Notes under the pieces: model-generated
Databases searched by the model: none
The model's input: the letters and a program-made list of their open reading frames with translations, nothing else
What the model was told of the DNA's origin: nothing
Assembly: GCA_017307855.1 (NCBI GenBank)
Contig: JAFKGD010000005.1
Location: 186,001-250,000 of the forward strand
Source: Burkholderiales bacterium
GTDB lineage: Bacteria > Pseudomonadota > Gammaproteobacteria > Burkholderiales > Burkholderiaceae_C
DNA: 64,000 nt
Direction: 5' to 3'
Program-made: the position numbers and the translations under genes
Part shown: positions 17,315 through 25,975 of the stretch, in pieces
Position numbering within the stretch: the stretch's first letter is position 1
Layout of the letters: each line of letters opens with the position of its first letter

Positions 17315-20300
17315 TCAGCGCGGCCCTTTCCCTTCAGCGCCGAGATCCTGAGATGGCAGAACGCGCATCCGGCCGCGCGACACATTGCGTGGCTCAGACT
17401 CAGCGCCCGATGCCCCGTCGGTGGATGACGGTGCCGGGCCCGACGCCGGTGCAGCGACGTCCACCGGGAAGGGGAGTTCGGGCGGGTGTCCCCAGGCCCC
17501 ATACATATCACGCAACTCCGACTCCACCGCGCGCCGCTGGATCGCCTGGATTCGCTCGGGAGGTTGCTCGGTCGCCATGGGCACGATCGGCCGCGCCCCA
17601 CTCTCCACGGGAAGAGCCGCCGCCAGATACTGGATCGCGCTGTCGTTCGACCGTGGCCGATAGGCGTCGCCCATGCGTTCGGCATTGGAGTGGCTCGCGA
17701 GCTCCTTCATGATTTCCGTCACGGCGGTCAGCACGGCCGGCCCGTCCCAGCCCTCCCTGGCTGCATCGGTGTAGTGGCGCAGGCGGGCGGTCGGCCGCAT
17801 CGATGCCAGGGAGGCGTCGAGCTCTGCGAGCTTGTCCAGCACCCGCTCGTTCTGACTGGCGGCTCCGGTGTACGGCTCCCCGCCCAGAAGCTGCGAGAAG
17901 AGCGGCGCGAGCCGGTCCTGCACGATGTCCCGGATGCGCTCGAACATGTTGCCCTCCTGGACGGCGGGCTGGTACGCACTGGCCGCGCTGTAGTTGGCCT
18001 CGCGTTGTGCGAACACGTGCCGCTGTACTGCGGACGTGTCTTCCCAGTCCTGAGCCGAGCCGCGCATCACGTATTCCGTTTCGGTGCGGACGGGGCCGCC
18101 TTGCGCTACCCGGTCCTCCGACTTCAGCACATCGCGCAGGACGCCCAGGAACGGATCGGGGCCGGCGCGAAACCAGGAGGCGAGCACGTCGGTGTTCTCG
18201 CTTTTCTCGAGTGCCTGGCGGAACGCATGGCGATCGATGCCCTGCTCGCCGTCGATCCGGATGCAATCTGCCAGCGTGCTGAAGTAGGTCATCAGCGCCC
18301 GCAGGCTGCTGCCCACCACGAAGCTGCCCTCCTTGCGGTTGTTGGCGTACGTCGCCGTGGGCGAGAGGCTCAGCCCGCCCATCGCGTTTCGCATCGCCGT
18401 GGCCGCGATGGGCGGAAGGCCCATCGACGTCCTGGCATCGTCCACCGCGCCATAGGTGATCCAGGACGTCTTGAACGGCAGGGGCGGTTCGCCCGCGCGC
18501 GGCAGCGGCCGCTCGCGGCGCAGTGTCAACGACAGTCCATGCCGCGTGCCCAGCACCGACAGCGCGCCGTCTTCCCGGCCGACAGTGCGCGCCTGGCGCG
18601 TCAGGCCCTGCCGGACATGACGCGCCAGCTCGTCCAGGCGCAACTCGCCCTCGTTGCCCATCTGTTCCGTCACATACTTGAGCACCTGCTGCAGCGTGGC
18701 CGATGCCACCGATCCACTGCCGGAAATCTGGAAGGTGTAGGTGTCTGCCTCCTGCGTGCGATGTCCGGCCGGATGCCGGAGATGCTGCCGCCGCTGCCAC
18801 GACACCTCGATGCCCAGCTCCGCGAGCTCCTTGAACAACAGCGTGCCATCAGGAACCCTTTCGGCAGGTTTGCTTTCAAGACGGAGGATGTCGCCCGGTC
18901 GCCCGCGCGCGGTCAGCTTGCCGGTGGCCGTGGTGGTCTCGCTCACCGAGTCGGCCGAGGGCATCACGAGATGCGAGCGACACAGGTGCAGTTCCATCTG
19001 GCTGGTCTGCATCCGGTCCATGGCCGCCTTGGCATGGTCGCGGGCCTGCTGGACGTCGTGCATCAGTTCCTGCGCCCGGCCATATTCGGTGCGGTGCCAC
19101 GCCGACGGCGGGTCGCTGCCGGGCACGGCCTGCGGCGTGTTGTCGCTGCGGGCAGGCAGATCCCGGCCGTCGAACCAGGCCTTGCCGCTCATGTCGTGCT
19201 GGAACTTGGCCATCGTGAAGAGACGATCGGTCATGTTGAAGGACAGATCGACCAGCTGCTGGCACAGCAGGTACAGGCGGTTCTTGTCCGCAGGCAGGGA
19301 GTGCAGGTCAATCTTGCCGCTCGCATCGCTGCCCGTCGCGAAACGGTTCAGCCGGGCCAGCGCGGCCTCTTCCGCCGGCCCATCGCCTGCGGCGGCAGCG
19401 CCCTTGGCGCGAGCGACGTCATTGCACACGTCCAGCCACTGCTGCTGCAACTGCGGGTACGCGTCGCGCAGGCCCGCCAGCAGGTCGGCCGGACGCAGCC
19501 CCTCGCCGGGATCCTCGCCATGGATGCCCACCTCCAGCTGCTGCAGCAGCTGCCGGAAGTACGGATGCAGGGCTTCCTGATCGCCGTAGAGCGAAGAGGT
19601 GGCGCACGCCTTGCGGTACTCGTTCGACAGCAGCGGCTGGGTGACATCGACCAGCGGCCTTCCCTTGTCGGCTCCACTTGCATGGCGGGGCAGCACAGAG
19701 TGCAGCGATGTCAGGCAGCCCGCTTCGCCGAATGGCGCATCGACCGTGCCGGGCGCGCCCGGCGCCGTCTGGTCCACCAGGGCACGCACGGCATCCTGAA
19801 GCGCGATCAGATGCTTCGCAGGTGCGAACGCCGGCAGATCGCACGACGCACGATTCAGGCGCGTCAGTTGCAGTTGGCTCGACTGATGGCTCAATTCGAA
19901 ATTGCCTCCCAGCGCGGGAAGCCGGCTCGATACCGGCTTTCCGTCCTCGCCCAGGGTGTAGCTTTTCGGGTTGACCGACATCGGGCCGACACCGGCGGAA
20001 AACGTGGAGGTCTGCAACTTCCACGCCTCGGGATCCTGCTGCGTGGGCCGATGCTTTGCCGATGCGGCGGCCGGCGTCGACTTGGGCACGCCGATGTCCG
20101 GAAACTGGCTGCGCTTGCCGAGCTCATCTGCGCTGGCCTCGGCCACCTTCGTGTTGTAGTCCCATGGCAGCGGCATGAGCCGGGTGTGCAGATCTGCGAG
20201 GGAGGATCTCAACGGCCGGGGCAGGATCCCGCCCTGCGGGTCGGGCATCTTGTCCCGGGCGGCGTCCAGTTGCGCCGCCTGCCGGTGCAGCCGGTAGGCC

Positions 20301-21673
20301 AGGTGCGCTCCTTCGTAGGTCTGCGGAGAGAAGGCGGAGGCTGCCCGCACGGCCTCCGAAGTGGGTGAGCCGCCAACGAGCCAGTTCGCTGCCCGGTCGA
20401 GCGGAGGGGGGAGACTGAAATTCAGCAGCATGTCCGCGGCGTTTCGCTCGCAATGCATGGCCTCGTACTGCTGCGCGGCCACGGTCGACTTGAAGTCTCT
20501 CAACTCGGCGTAAGTCCCCCCGACGACCTGCGTGGAGACCGCCGCGCCCACCGGCTGGCCGAATGCGCTGGCGCTCGCGTTCGCGCCCACGACCCCATAG
20601 CGGCGCTCGGACCGGTTGAAGTCGCCGTCGATGTCCTTGTAGCTCGTCGTGGTTGTGCCGCCGCCGCCCGAGACGCCCAGATCGCTGGACAGTACCTTGG
20701 CCGCGCGGCCAGACAGTCCCAGAGTCGACGCGTCCATCTTCACCGAGGCCCCCAACGAGTACTGCGCGTTGCGGGTATGGCTGGTACCGATCGGCAGGTC
20801 GACGCGCTTGCCGCGAAGGGTTTCAAGATCGCAGGCCAGGTCGGTGGCTGCCACCAGCGTGGTGGGTGCCATGTTTGCCGCGGCACTGTAGCGGGCCTGA
20901 TCGGCGCAATAGCCGGCCAGCACGCGAAGGTACTCCAGGCCCGGCGGCAGCGATTCGGTGCGGCGCGATTCGGCGGCGGCATACGGCTCGGACGCGTCGT
21001 CGAAGGCGGGGCCCGGCGCATTCTTGCGGATCACCGCCCGCAGCTCCTGTTCCACGAACTTCCACTCCTGCGTCAGCGCGCTGAGCGCAGCGTACTGAAG
21101 GTGCGCGCGCGTCCAGATATCGGCATCGGCTGACGGCTGCTGCAGGGCATCGGTCCGACCGGCGGCATCGAGTCTCTGGAACGTGCCATCGGCCACGCGC
21201 GCCGTCAGCTCACGCAAGGCATTCGCCACGCGCGTGGCGTCCTCGGACGGCAGCGTGGCCATTGCACGGCGGATGTGGTCCTGCAGCCCCTTCACCAGTC
21301 CCTGAAGATGCTGGGTGTTGACATGGGTCTCGCCATAGACCGCGTGTGGCGCGAACGGATCGCGCAGCTCCATCGCGCGCAAGTCCAGGCTGGCCAGTGC
21401 GGGCAACGCGGCGGGCGTCAATGCGGCACGTTGCCCATGGAATGTGTCGGCGATGGCGGCACCGGCCTTCAGGGTGGCCTGCGTCAAGGCACTCCCTGCC
21501 TCATAGACTGCATTGGCCCCCGCGGCGGCTCGCCCGAGGAGCCAGGAAGCCCAGTCGGAAGCCGGCGGCTGCGGCAGTTTCGGCTCAGGCGCAGGCGGCG
21601 CGCTCGGCGTGTGTGAATCCCGAGGCAGCTGGATGACACTGTGGGAATGCGCGGTTCCGATGTTGGGGTCCAT
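17315..21673 (-). CDS. Giant uncharacterised protein, candidate type III secretion effector
   Basis: A 1452-residue protein I cannot place in a known family. It has no signal peptide or transmembrane helix. The first 45 residues are rich in Ser, Pro, Thr and His (MDPNIGTAHSHSVIQLPRDS), as in many type III secretion signals. The body is mostly helical, with Gly/Ser/Thr-rich patches (LGVSGGGGTTTTSYKDIDGDFNRSERRYG near residue 325) that could be exposed loops. The tail is Pro/Ser/Gly-rich. The start ATG 21673 has AGGAC upstream. Upstream is TTCGC-N15-TTCGC-N30-TAGAGT, an exact plant-inducible-promoter box with -10 element, which in Acidovorax, Ralstonia and Xanthomonas marks HrpX/HrpB-regulated secretion genes. 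No chaperone or secretion-apparatus gene is in the window. The effector assignment is inference; the reading frame itself is secure. Confidence 0.72.
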   Translation of the reverse strand: MDPNIGTAHSHSVIQLPRDSHTPSAPPAPEPKLPQPPASDWASWLLGRAAAGANAVYEAGSALTQATLKAGAAIADTFHGQRAALTPAALPALASLDLRAMELRDPFAPHAVYGETHVNTQHLQGLVKGLQDHIRRAMATLPSEDATRVANALRELTARVADGTFQRLDAAGRTDALQQPSADADIWTRAHLQYAALSALTQEWKFVEQELRAVIRKNAPGPAFDDASEPYAAAESRRTESLPPGLEYLRVLAGYCADQARYSAAANMAPTTLVAATDLACDLETLRGKRVDLPIGTSHTRNAQYSLGASVKMDASTLGLSGRAAKVLSSDLGVSGGGGTTTTSYKDIDGDFNRSERRYGVVGANASASAFGQPVGAAVSTQVVGGTYAELRDFKSTVAAQQYEAMHCERNAADMLLNFSLPPPLDRAANWLVGGSPTSEAVRAASAFSPQTYEGAHLAYRLHRQAAQLDAARDKMPDPQGGILPRPLRSSLADLHTRLMPLPWDYNTKVAEASADELGKRSQFPDIGVPKSTPAAASAKHRPTQQDPEAWKLQTSTFSAGVGPMSVNPKSYTLGEDGKPVSSRLPALGGNFELSHQSSQLQLTRLNRASCDLPAFAPAKHLIALQDAVRALVDQTAPGAPGTVDAPFGEAGCLTSLHSVLPRHASGADKGRPLVDVTQPLLSNEYRKACATSSLYGDQEALHPYFRQLLQQLEVGIHGEDPGEGLRPADLLAGLRDAYPQLQQQWLDVCNDVARAKGAAAAGDGPAEEAALARLNRFATGSDASGKIDLHSLPADKNRLYLLCQQLVDLSFNMTDRLFTMAKFQHDMSGKAWFDGRDLPARSDNTPQAVPGSDPPSAWHRTEYGRAQELMHDVQQARDHAKAAMDRMQTSQMELHLCRSHLVMPSADSVSETTTATGKLTARGRPGDILRLESKPAERVPDGTLLFKELAELGIEVSWQRRQHLRHPAGHRTQEADTYTFQISGSGSVASATLQQVLKYVTEQMGNEGELRLDELARHVRQGLTRQARTVGREDGALSVLGTRHGLSLTLRRERPLPRAGEPPLPFKTSWITYGAVDDARTSMGLPPIAATAMRNAMGGLSLSPTATYANNRKEGSFVVGSSLRALMTYFSTLADCIRIDGEQGIDRHAFRQALEKSENTDVLASWFRAGPDPFLGVLRDVLKSEDRVAQGGPVRTETEYVMRGSAQDWEDTSAVQRHVFAQREANYSAASAYQPAVQEGNMFERIRDIVQDRLAPLFSQLLGGEPYTGAASQNERVLDKLAELDASLASMRPTARLRHYTDAAREGWDGPAVLTAVTEIMKELASHSNAERMGDAYRPRSNDSAIQYLAAALPVESGARPIVPMATEQPPERIQAIQRRAVESELRDMYGAWGHPPELPFPVDVAAPASGPAPSSTDGASGAESEPRNVSRGRMRVLPSQDLGAEGKGPR

Positions 21674-21707
21674 TGCCGACGTCCTGAAGCAAGAAAGAAT
21701 GTGAAAA

Positions 21708-22760
21708 ATGACTCTACGTACCGTGGAAAACCTGCAAGACGCCAAAGCGAAGTCCGGTGAAGCCCGGCGAAACCGGTGGTGGGCGGATGGCCCATGGACG
21801 CTGGCCAGCGTGCTTTTTCTGTCGGCCTGTGCCGCACCACCGACCCCTTCCGACGCCCTGGGACTGACTTTCACCCGCATTCCGGCGGGCGAGTTCATCA
21901 TGGGCAGCGACGAGACCGCCCATACGCTGCGTGCCGACTTTCCCTTCGACGATCCGAAGCGCTATGCCGACCTGGCCGATGAGGCGCCGCGCCACCGCGT
22001 GCGCATCACACGCGATTTCGAGATGGCGCGGCACGAGGTCACGGTGGGGCAGTTCCGCGCCTTCGTGCAGGCCTCGGGCCACGTGCCCGAATCCATCGCC
22101 GATGGCACGGGCGGATTCGGCTACAACGCGGCCTTCGCGCAGGACGTGAACCGCACGGGCGACGCGTTCGAAGGGCGCGATCCGCAGTACTCATGGCAGT
22201 GGCCCGGTTTCGTGCAGGGCGACGACCATCCGGTGACCAACGTGACCTGGCGCGACGCCGTGGCGATGGCGCGCTGGCTGTCGGCACGCGAGGGCCGCAC
22301 CTACCGGCTGCCGACCGAGGCCGAATGGGAATACGCATGCCGTGCCGGCCAGTCCACACGTTTCCAGACCGGCGACGATCCGCGCGCGCTCACCGGCGCC
22401 GCCAACCTGTTCGACCAGGATGCGGCGGCGCACTGGCCCAAATGGAAGCAGGAGGCGCTGGCCGGTCGCGACGGTTTCGCCTTCACCGCGCCCGTGGGCC
22501 GCTTCGCGCCGAATGCCTTCGGCCTGTTCGACATGCACGGCAACGTGTGGGAATGGACGTCGGACTGGTACGGCGAAGACTGGTACGCGAGGTCGCCCAC
22601 CGATGACCCGCAAGGCCCGGCCACGGGCGACGTGCGCGTGCGCCGCGGCGGCTCGTGGCACACCTGGCCCCTCTACGCGCGCTGCGCCTACCGCAACATC
22701 AACACCGAGGCGACGCGCTATCCGCTGGTGGGGTTCAGGCTGGTGCGCGAGTTGCGCTGA
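21708..22760 (+). CDS. SUMF1/formylglycine-generating-enzyme-domain lipoprotein
   Basis: A 350-residue protein with a lipoprotein-type leader: a hydrophobic stretch TLASVLFL before the lipobox LSAC (Cys41). The SUMF1 fold follows, with FTRIPAGEFIMGSDE, MARHEVTVGQFRAFVQASGH, YRLPTEAEWEYACRAG, NAFGLFDMHGNVWEWTSDWYG and VRRGGSWHTWPLYARCAYRN. In genuine formylglycine-generating enzymes two cysteines sit shortly after RGGS; here that stretch is SWHTWPLY with no cysteine. The oxidase chemistry is therefore probably absent, and this may be a C-type-lectin-like binding or modifying protein. It is divergent from the giant gene, and the latter's PIP box lies inside this gene's first 22 codons, so the ATG at 21708 is not certain. 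A decayed copy of the gene lies at 28378-28648. Confidence 0.82.
   Translation: MTLRTVENLQDAKAKSGEARRNRWWADGPWTLASVLFLSACAAPPTPSDALGLTFTRIPAGEFIMGSDETAHTLRADFPFDDPKRYADLADEAPRHRVRITRDFEMARHEVTVGQFRAFVQASGHVPESIADGTGGFGYNAAFAQDVNRTGDAFEGRDPQYSWQWPGFVQGDDHPVTNVTWRDAVAMARWLSAREGRTYRLPTEAEWEYACRAGQSTRFQTGDDPRALTGAANLFDQDAAAHWPKWKQEALAGRDGFAFTAPVGRFAPNAFGLFDMHGNVWEWTSDWYGEDWYARSPTDDPQGPATGDVRVRRGGSWHTWPLYARCAYRNINTEATRYPLVGFRLVRELR
21711..21771 (-). promoter_or_regulatory. PIP box and -10 element of the giant gene
   Basis: Read on the minus strand: TTCGC (21771-21767), 15 bases, TTCGC (21751-21747), 30 bases, then TAGAGT (21716-21711). This fits the consensus TTCGB-N15-TTCGB-N30-32-YANNNT for HrpX-type activation exactly. 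The -10 lies 37 bases upstream of the giant gene's ATG. The box overlaps the first codons of the divergent SUMF1 gene. Confidence 0.75.
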
Positions 22761-22770
22761 ACCGTGGCCA

Positions 22771-22813
22771 TCAGGCCTGCGCCGGCCACGCCGGCAATTC
22801 GTGCTTGTGCGTG
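22771..22813 (-). pseudogene. Remnant of the 3' end of a HAD phosphatase gene
   Basis: These 43 bases match the 3' end of the HAD phosphatase gene at 28658-28700 at 37 positions. In the same frame they read H-E-L-P-A-W-P-A-Q-A-stop against D-E-L-P-A-L-L-A-Q-A-stop in the intact gene. The remnant lies 10 bases after the SUMF1 stop, just as the intact HAD end lies 9 bases after the SUMF1 remnant. Similarity ends at about 22813. Confidence 0.7.
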
Positions 22814-22826
22814 GCGGCAACCGACC

Positions 22827-24092
22827 TCAGTTCCACTGGCGGGCCATGCCCGGGCGCTCTTCGCCCGGCCGGTCGATGCGCTGTGCAGCCTGCGCCAACT
22901 GGTCCAGGAAGCGTTGTTGCAATGGCGTCGGGCGCCAGCCCCGGCGCAGCGTCATGCCGATGGTGTGGTGGGTGCCCTCCAGTGGCGGGCCCACGCAGCC
23001 GAGCAGACCGCTGCGGATCTGCAGGGCCACCTGGTCGGGCGTGGCGAGCGTGAGCAGGGTCGTGCTGGTCAGCAGGCGGCCCACGATCATGATCGAGCCA
23101 CACTCGATCGGCGCGGGCGGGCGCTCCATCCCGGTGAAGAGCCGCTCCCACTCCGAGCGCAACGGGGAGTTCTCGGGGCCGATGATCCAGGGATAGGAGG
23201 CCAGCGTCGCGAGCGACGGACGCCGCCGCCCCACTAGAGGATGCTGGCTGCCGGCCACGATCACCAGTGGCTCCTGGCACAGGGGGGTCTTGAGGAGATC
23301 GGGACTGTCATGCGGCGGCAGTTCGCCCACCACGAGATCGATGGCGCCATCCCGAAGGGTTTCGACCAGTTCGCCCCAGCTGCCCTCCAGCACCTGGAAG
23401 CCGGCGGCATATTCGCCGCCCCCCATCGCGGCCATCGTGGCCATGGCCTCGGGAACCAGGAAAGCGCGCGCCAGCGGCGTGGTGCCTACGGCGATGGTGG
23501 CGGCGTGGGTGCCAAGTTCCAGCTCGGAGAACGCGGCCAGGATCTCGCCCGACACCAGCCGGCAGGCCCGTGCGAATCGCCGGCCGACGAAGTTCACCGA
23601 CACGCCGCGGCCACGCCGCTCCAGCAGGGGCTTGCCCAGGAGTGCCTCCAGTTCGCGCACGGCGCGGTTGACAGCGGTCTCCGACAACCCGGTGCGCTGG
23701 GCAGCGCCGGCAAAGCTGCCGGCCTGCGCCACCGCCAGGAAGGCACGCAACTGTGCCATGGTCACGCGCCGCTCGGCGTAGCTGGCTGCCCCCGCGACGC
23801 GCCGGCCCGCGACGGCCAGGTGCTCGATGACGGCACGGGCGCGGGGCGCCATGATCTCACCGGCCGAGTTGGGACGCATGCCACCGGCGCGACGCTCGAA
23901 CAGCGGCCGGCCGACCTGGGTTTCGAGCTTCGAGATGCCCTGTGTCAGTGCCGGCTGCGACAAGTTGAGCACACGTGCCGCGGCACTGATGCTGCCGTGC
24001 TCGCACACGGCCACCAACCCGCGCAGGTGACGCAGGTTCAGATCGAACGGGCCCGGCGCCGCGGGCACAGGAAGGGAGGAGTGGGCAGCCAT
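22827..24092 (-). CDS. LysR-family regulator with two N-terminal HTH domains
   Basis: A 421-residue LysR-type protein, longer than the usual 300. It carries two successive winged-helix DNA-binding domains: residues about 17-72 (LRHLRGLVAVCEHGSISAAARVLNLSQPALTQGISKLE) and about 110-165 (MAQLRAFLAVAQAGSFAGAAQRTGLSETAVNRAVRELE). A normal effector-binding domain follows (AVGTTPLARAFLVPEAM onward). It is the last gene on the minus strand of the Rieske cluster, 68 bases behind the SDR gene, and is the probable regulator of that cluster. No ribosome site precedes the ATG at 24092, so the start could be earlier. The doubled domain suggests binding of extended or paired sites. Confidence 0.88.
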   Translation of the reverse strand: MAAHSSLPVPAAPGPFDLNLRHLRGLVAVCEHGSISAAARVLNLSQPALTQGISKLETQVGRPLFERRAGGMRPNSAGEIMAPRARAVIEHLAVAGRRVAGAASYAERRVTMAQLRAFLAVAQAGSFAGAAQRTGLSETAVNRAVRELEALLGKPLLERRGRGVSVNFVGRRFARACRLVSGEILAAFSELELGTHAATIAVGTTPLARAFLVPEAMATMAAMGGGEYAAGFQVLEGSWGELVETLRDGAIDLVVGELPPHDSPDLLKTPLCQEPLVIVAGSQHPLVGRRRPSLATLASYPWIIGPENSPLRSEWERLFTGMERPPAPIECGSIMIVGRLLTSTTLLTLATPDQVALQIRSGLLGCVGPPLEGTHHTIGMTLRRGWRPTPLQQRFLDQLAQAAQRIDRPGEERPGMARQWN

Positions 24093-24160
24093 GGAGAAGA
24101 AGGACGGCAGCCCGGCCACCGTCTCTGCGGCACTATACAAACCCGCGGCGCGCGCCGCAG

Positions 24161-24943
24161 TCAGCGCATCAGCAGGCCGCCATTGAGGTCCAGCGTGGCG
24201 CCGACGAAGAAGCCGCCCTGGTCCGAAGCCAGCAGCGCAGCGGCGGCGGCAATCTCGTCGGCTTCGCCGAAGCGGCCGACGGGAACCAGCTTCTCTATGC
24301 GCGCAATCTGCTCTGCGGACAGCCGCCCCCTGGCAGTACTGATGGGGCCGGGAGAGATGCAGTTCACCGTGACTCCGGTGCCTGCCAGCTGCTGCGCGAA
24401 GTACTTGGACAGCATGGTGGCACCGGCCTTGGCGGCGGCATAGTGCGCCGACGCCACAGTTCCTCCGTTCTGCCCCGCGAGGGAGGTGATGTTGACGATC
24501 CGGCCGTGGCCCTGCGCTCGCATCGCCTCGGAGAACACCTGGCAGCTGAGGAACACGCTGCGCATGTTGATGGCCACGATGTCGTCGAACTCGTCGCTGG
24601 TGATTTCCTGCACCGGCGTGCGCTTGGCGTAGCCGGCATTGTTGATCACGATATCGGTGCGCCCCCACTGCGCGGCCAGACGGTCGCGTGCGGCCTCGAA
24701 GTCGGCCTTGCGGCGCACGTCCAGCGGAAAACCCATGGCGTTTTCGCCCGAGGGATCGAGCCCCTGGGCCACGCGCTCGGCCGACTCCGCGTCGACGTCG
24801 CTCACAGCGACACGCGCGCCGCTGGCGTAGAACAACCGGGCAATGGCCTCGCCCACGCCCCGGCCGCCGCCCGTCACGAGCACAGTGCGGCCATCGAAGC
24901 GGAACGAAGCTGTTCCGAGCCGCATCGGCTGCGCCACGCTCAC
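24161..24943 (-). CDS. SDR-family NAD(P)-dependent oxidoreductase
   Basis: A 260-residue short-chain dehydrogenase. It has the cofactor loop TGGGRGVGEAIA near residue 25, NNAG near 100, catalytic Ser in NITSLAGQ and the YAAAK catalytic pair near 165. PGPISTARGRLSAEQ follows, and the end is GATLDLNGGLLMR. I start it at GTG 24943 because GTGA overlaps the stop of the preceding TctC-type gene; an ATG at 24925 is the alternative. In this aromatic-degradation cluster it may oxidise a cis-diol made by the Rieske oxygenase, or a side-chain alcohol. Substrate is not shown by the sequence. Confidence 0.87.
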   Translation of the reverse strand: MSVAQPMRLGTASFRFDGRTVLVTGGGRGVGEAIARLFYASGARVAVSDVDAESAERVAQGLDPSGENAMGFPLDVRRKADFEAARDRLAAQWGRTDIVINNAGYAKRTPVQEITSDEFDDIVAINMRSVFLSCQVFSEAMRAQGHGRIVNITSLAGQNGGTVASAHYAAAKAGATMLSKYFAQQLAGTGVTVNCISPGPISTARGRLSAEQIARIEKLVPVGRFGEADEIAAAAALLASDQGGFFVGATLDLNGGLLMR

Positions 24944-25911
24944 AGCTTGATTCCGTTCTTCTGGATCAGCGGTCCCCACTGGTCGATCTCGCGCTGGATG
25001 ATGGTCTCGAGCTCTTTCGGCGTGCTGCTGCGCGGCTCTGCCATCTTCGATTCGATGTTCCTGCGAACGTCGGGCCGCGCCACGGCGTTGGCGATGACTT
25101 CGTTCAGGCGTTGCACGATGGCATCGGGTGTGCCTTTGGGTGCCAGCACGCCGAACCAGGCCGTGCTGTCGAAGCCGGGCAGGAATTCGGACACTGCGGG
25201 CACATCGGGCAGCGTCGGCACACGCTTGGGCGTCGCCACGGCCAGGTAGCGGGCCTTGCCCGAAGCGACCATGCTCGTGCCGTCCAGCGGGTTGACCCAT
25301 GCCGTCTCGATCTCGCCGCCCAGCACGGCCACACCCAGCGCGCCACCACCGCTGTAGGGCACGTGCTGCACCTTGATACCCGCCCGTTCGTTGAGGTATT
25401 CGCCCGTCAGATGCGACATCGATCCGGTGCCGACCGAGCCATAGTTCAGGTTGACGCCGGGCTTGCGTGCCTGCGCCAGGAACTCACCGAAGTCGCGCGC
25501 AGTCACCTTGCTGGAAGCCACGAGCGCCAGCGGAACCAAGGCGACCGTGGAGATGGGGCGGAAGTCCTTCTGCACGTCGTACGGCACCTTGCGCAGCAGG
25601 CCAACGATGGCGCTTGGCGCCGAGTTGCCGAACACCAGTGTGTAGCCGTCGGGGGCCGAGCGCGCCACCGCCTCAGCGCCGATGGCGCCGCCGGCCCCGG
25701 CACGGTTGTCGACGACGACTGGCTGACCCAGTTGTTCGCTCATCGACTGCTGGATGGCGCGCGCGAGCTGGTCGGTGCTGCCACCAGCGGAGTACGGAAC
25801 AATCAGCCGGATCGGCTTGGACGGCCAGGTTTCGGCCAGAGCAGCACATGACAGCGCCAGACCGAGTACGGCAGGAACAAGGCGCCGGGCGGCGCGGGAC
25901 AGGGATTTCAT
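24940..25911 (-). CDS. Bug/TctC-family tripartite tricarboxylate transporter receptor
   Basis: A 323-residue periplasmic binding protein. The signal peptide is MKSLSRAARRLVPAVLGLALSCAALA. The mature start ETWPSKPIRLIVPYSAGGSTDQLAR is diagnostic, as are DNRAGAGGAIGAEAVARSAPDGYTLVFGN and the end QWGPLIQKNGIKL. It binds a carboxylated ligand for uptake; next to a Rieske oxygenase it could capture an aromatic acid. No TctA/TctB permease genes are nearby, so it is an orphan receptor, as is very common in Burkholderiales. The ATG at 25911 follows AAGGAGA. The stop overlaps the SDR start (GTGA). Confidence 0.93.
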   Translation of the reverse strand: MKSLSRAARRLVPAVLGLALSCAALAETWPSKPIRLIVPYSAGGSTDQLARAIQQSMSEQLGQPVVVDNRAGAGGAIGAEAVARSAPDGYTLVFGNSAPSAIVGLLRKVPYDVQKDFRPISTVALVPLALVASSKVTARDFGEFLAQARKPGVNLNYGSVGTGSMSHLTGEYLNERAGIKVQHVPYSGGGALGVAVLGGEIETAWVNPLDGTSMVASGKARYLAVATPKRVPTLPDVPAVSEFLPGFDSTAWFGVLAPKGTPDAIVQRLNEVIANAVARPDVRRNIESKMAEPRSSTPKELETIIQREIDQWGPLIQKNGIKL

Positions 25912-25975
25912 CGAGGTCTCCTTGGTTTGAATCGGAAAATCGGGCGCGCTGTCTCGCCGATGCGCGCGGGAGGGG

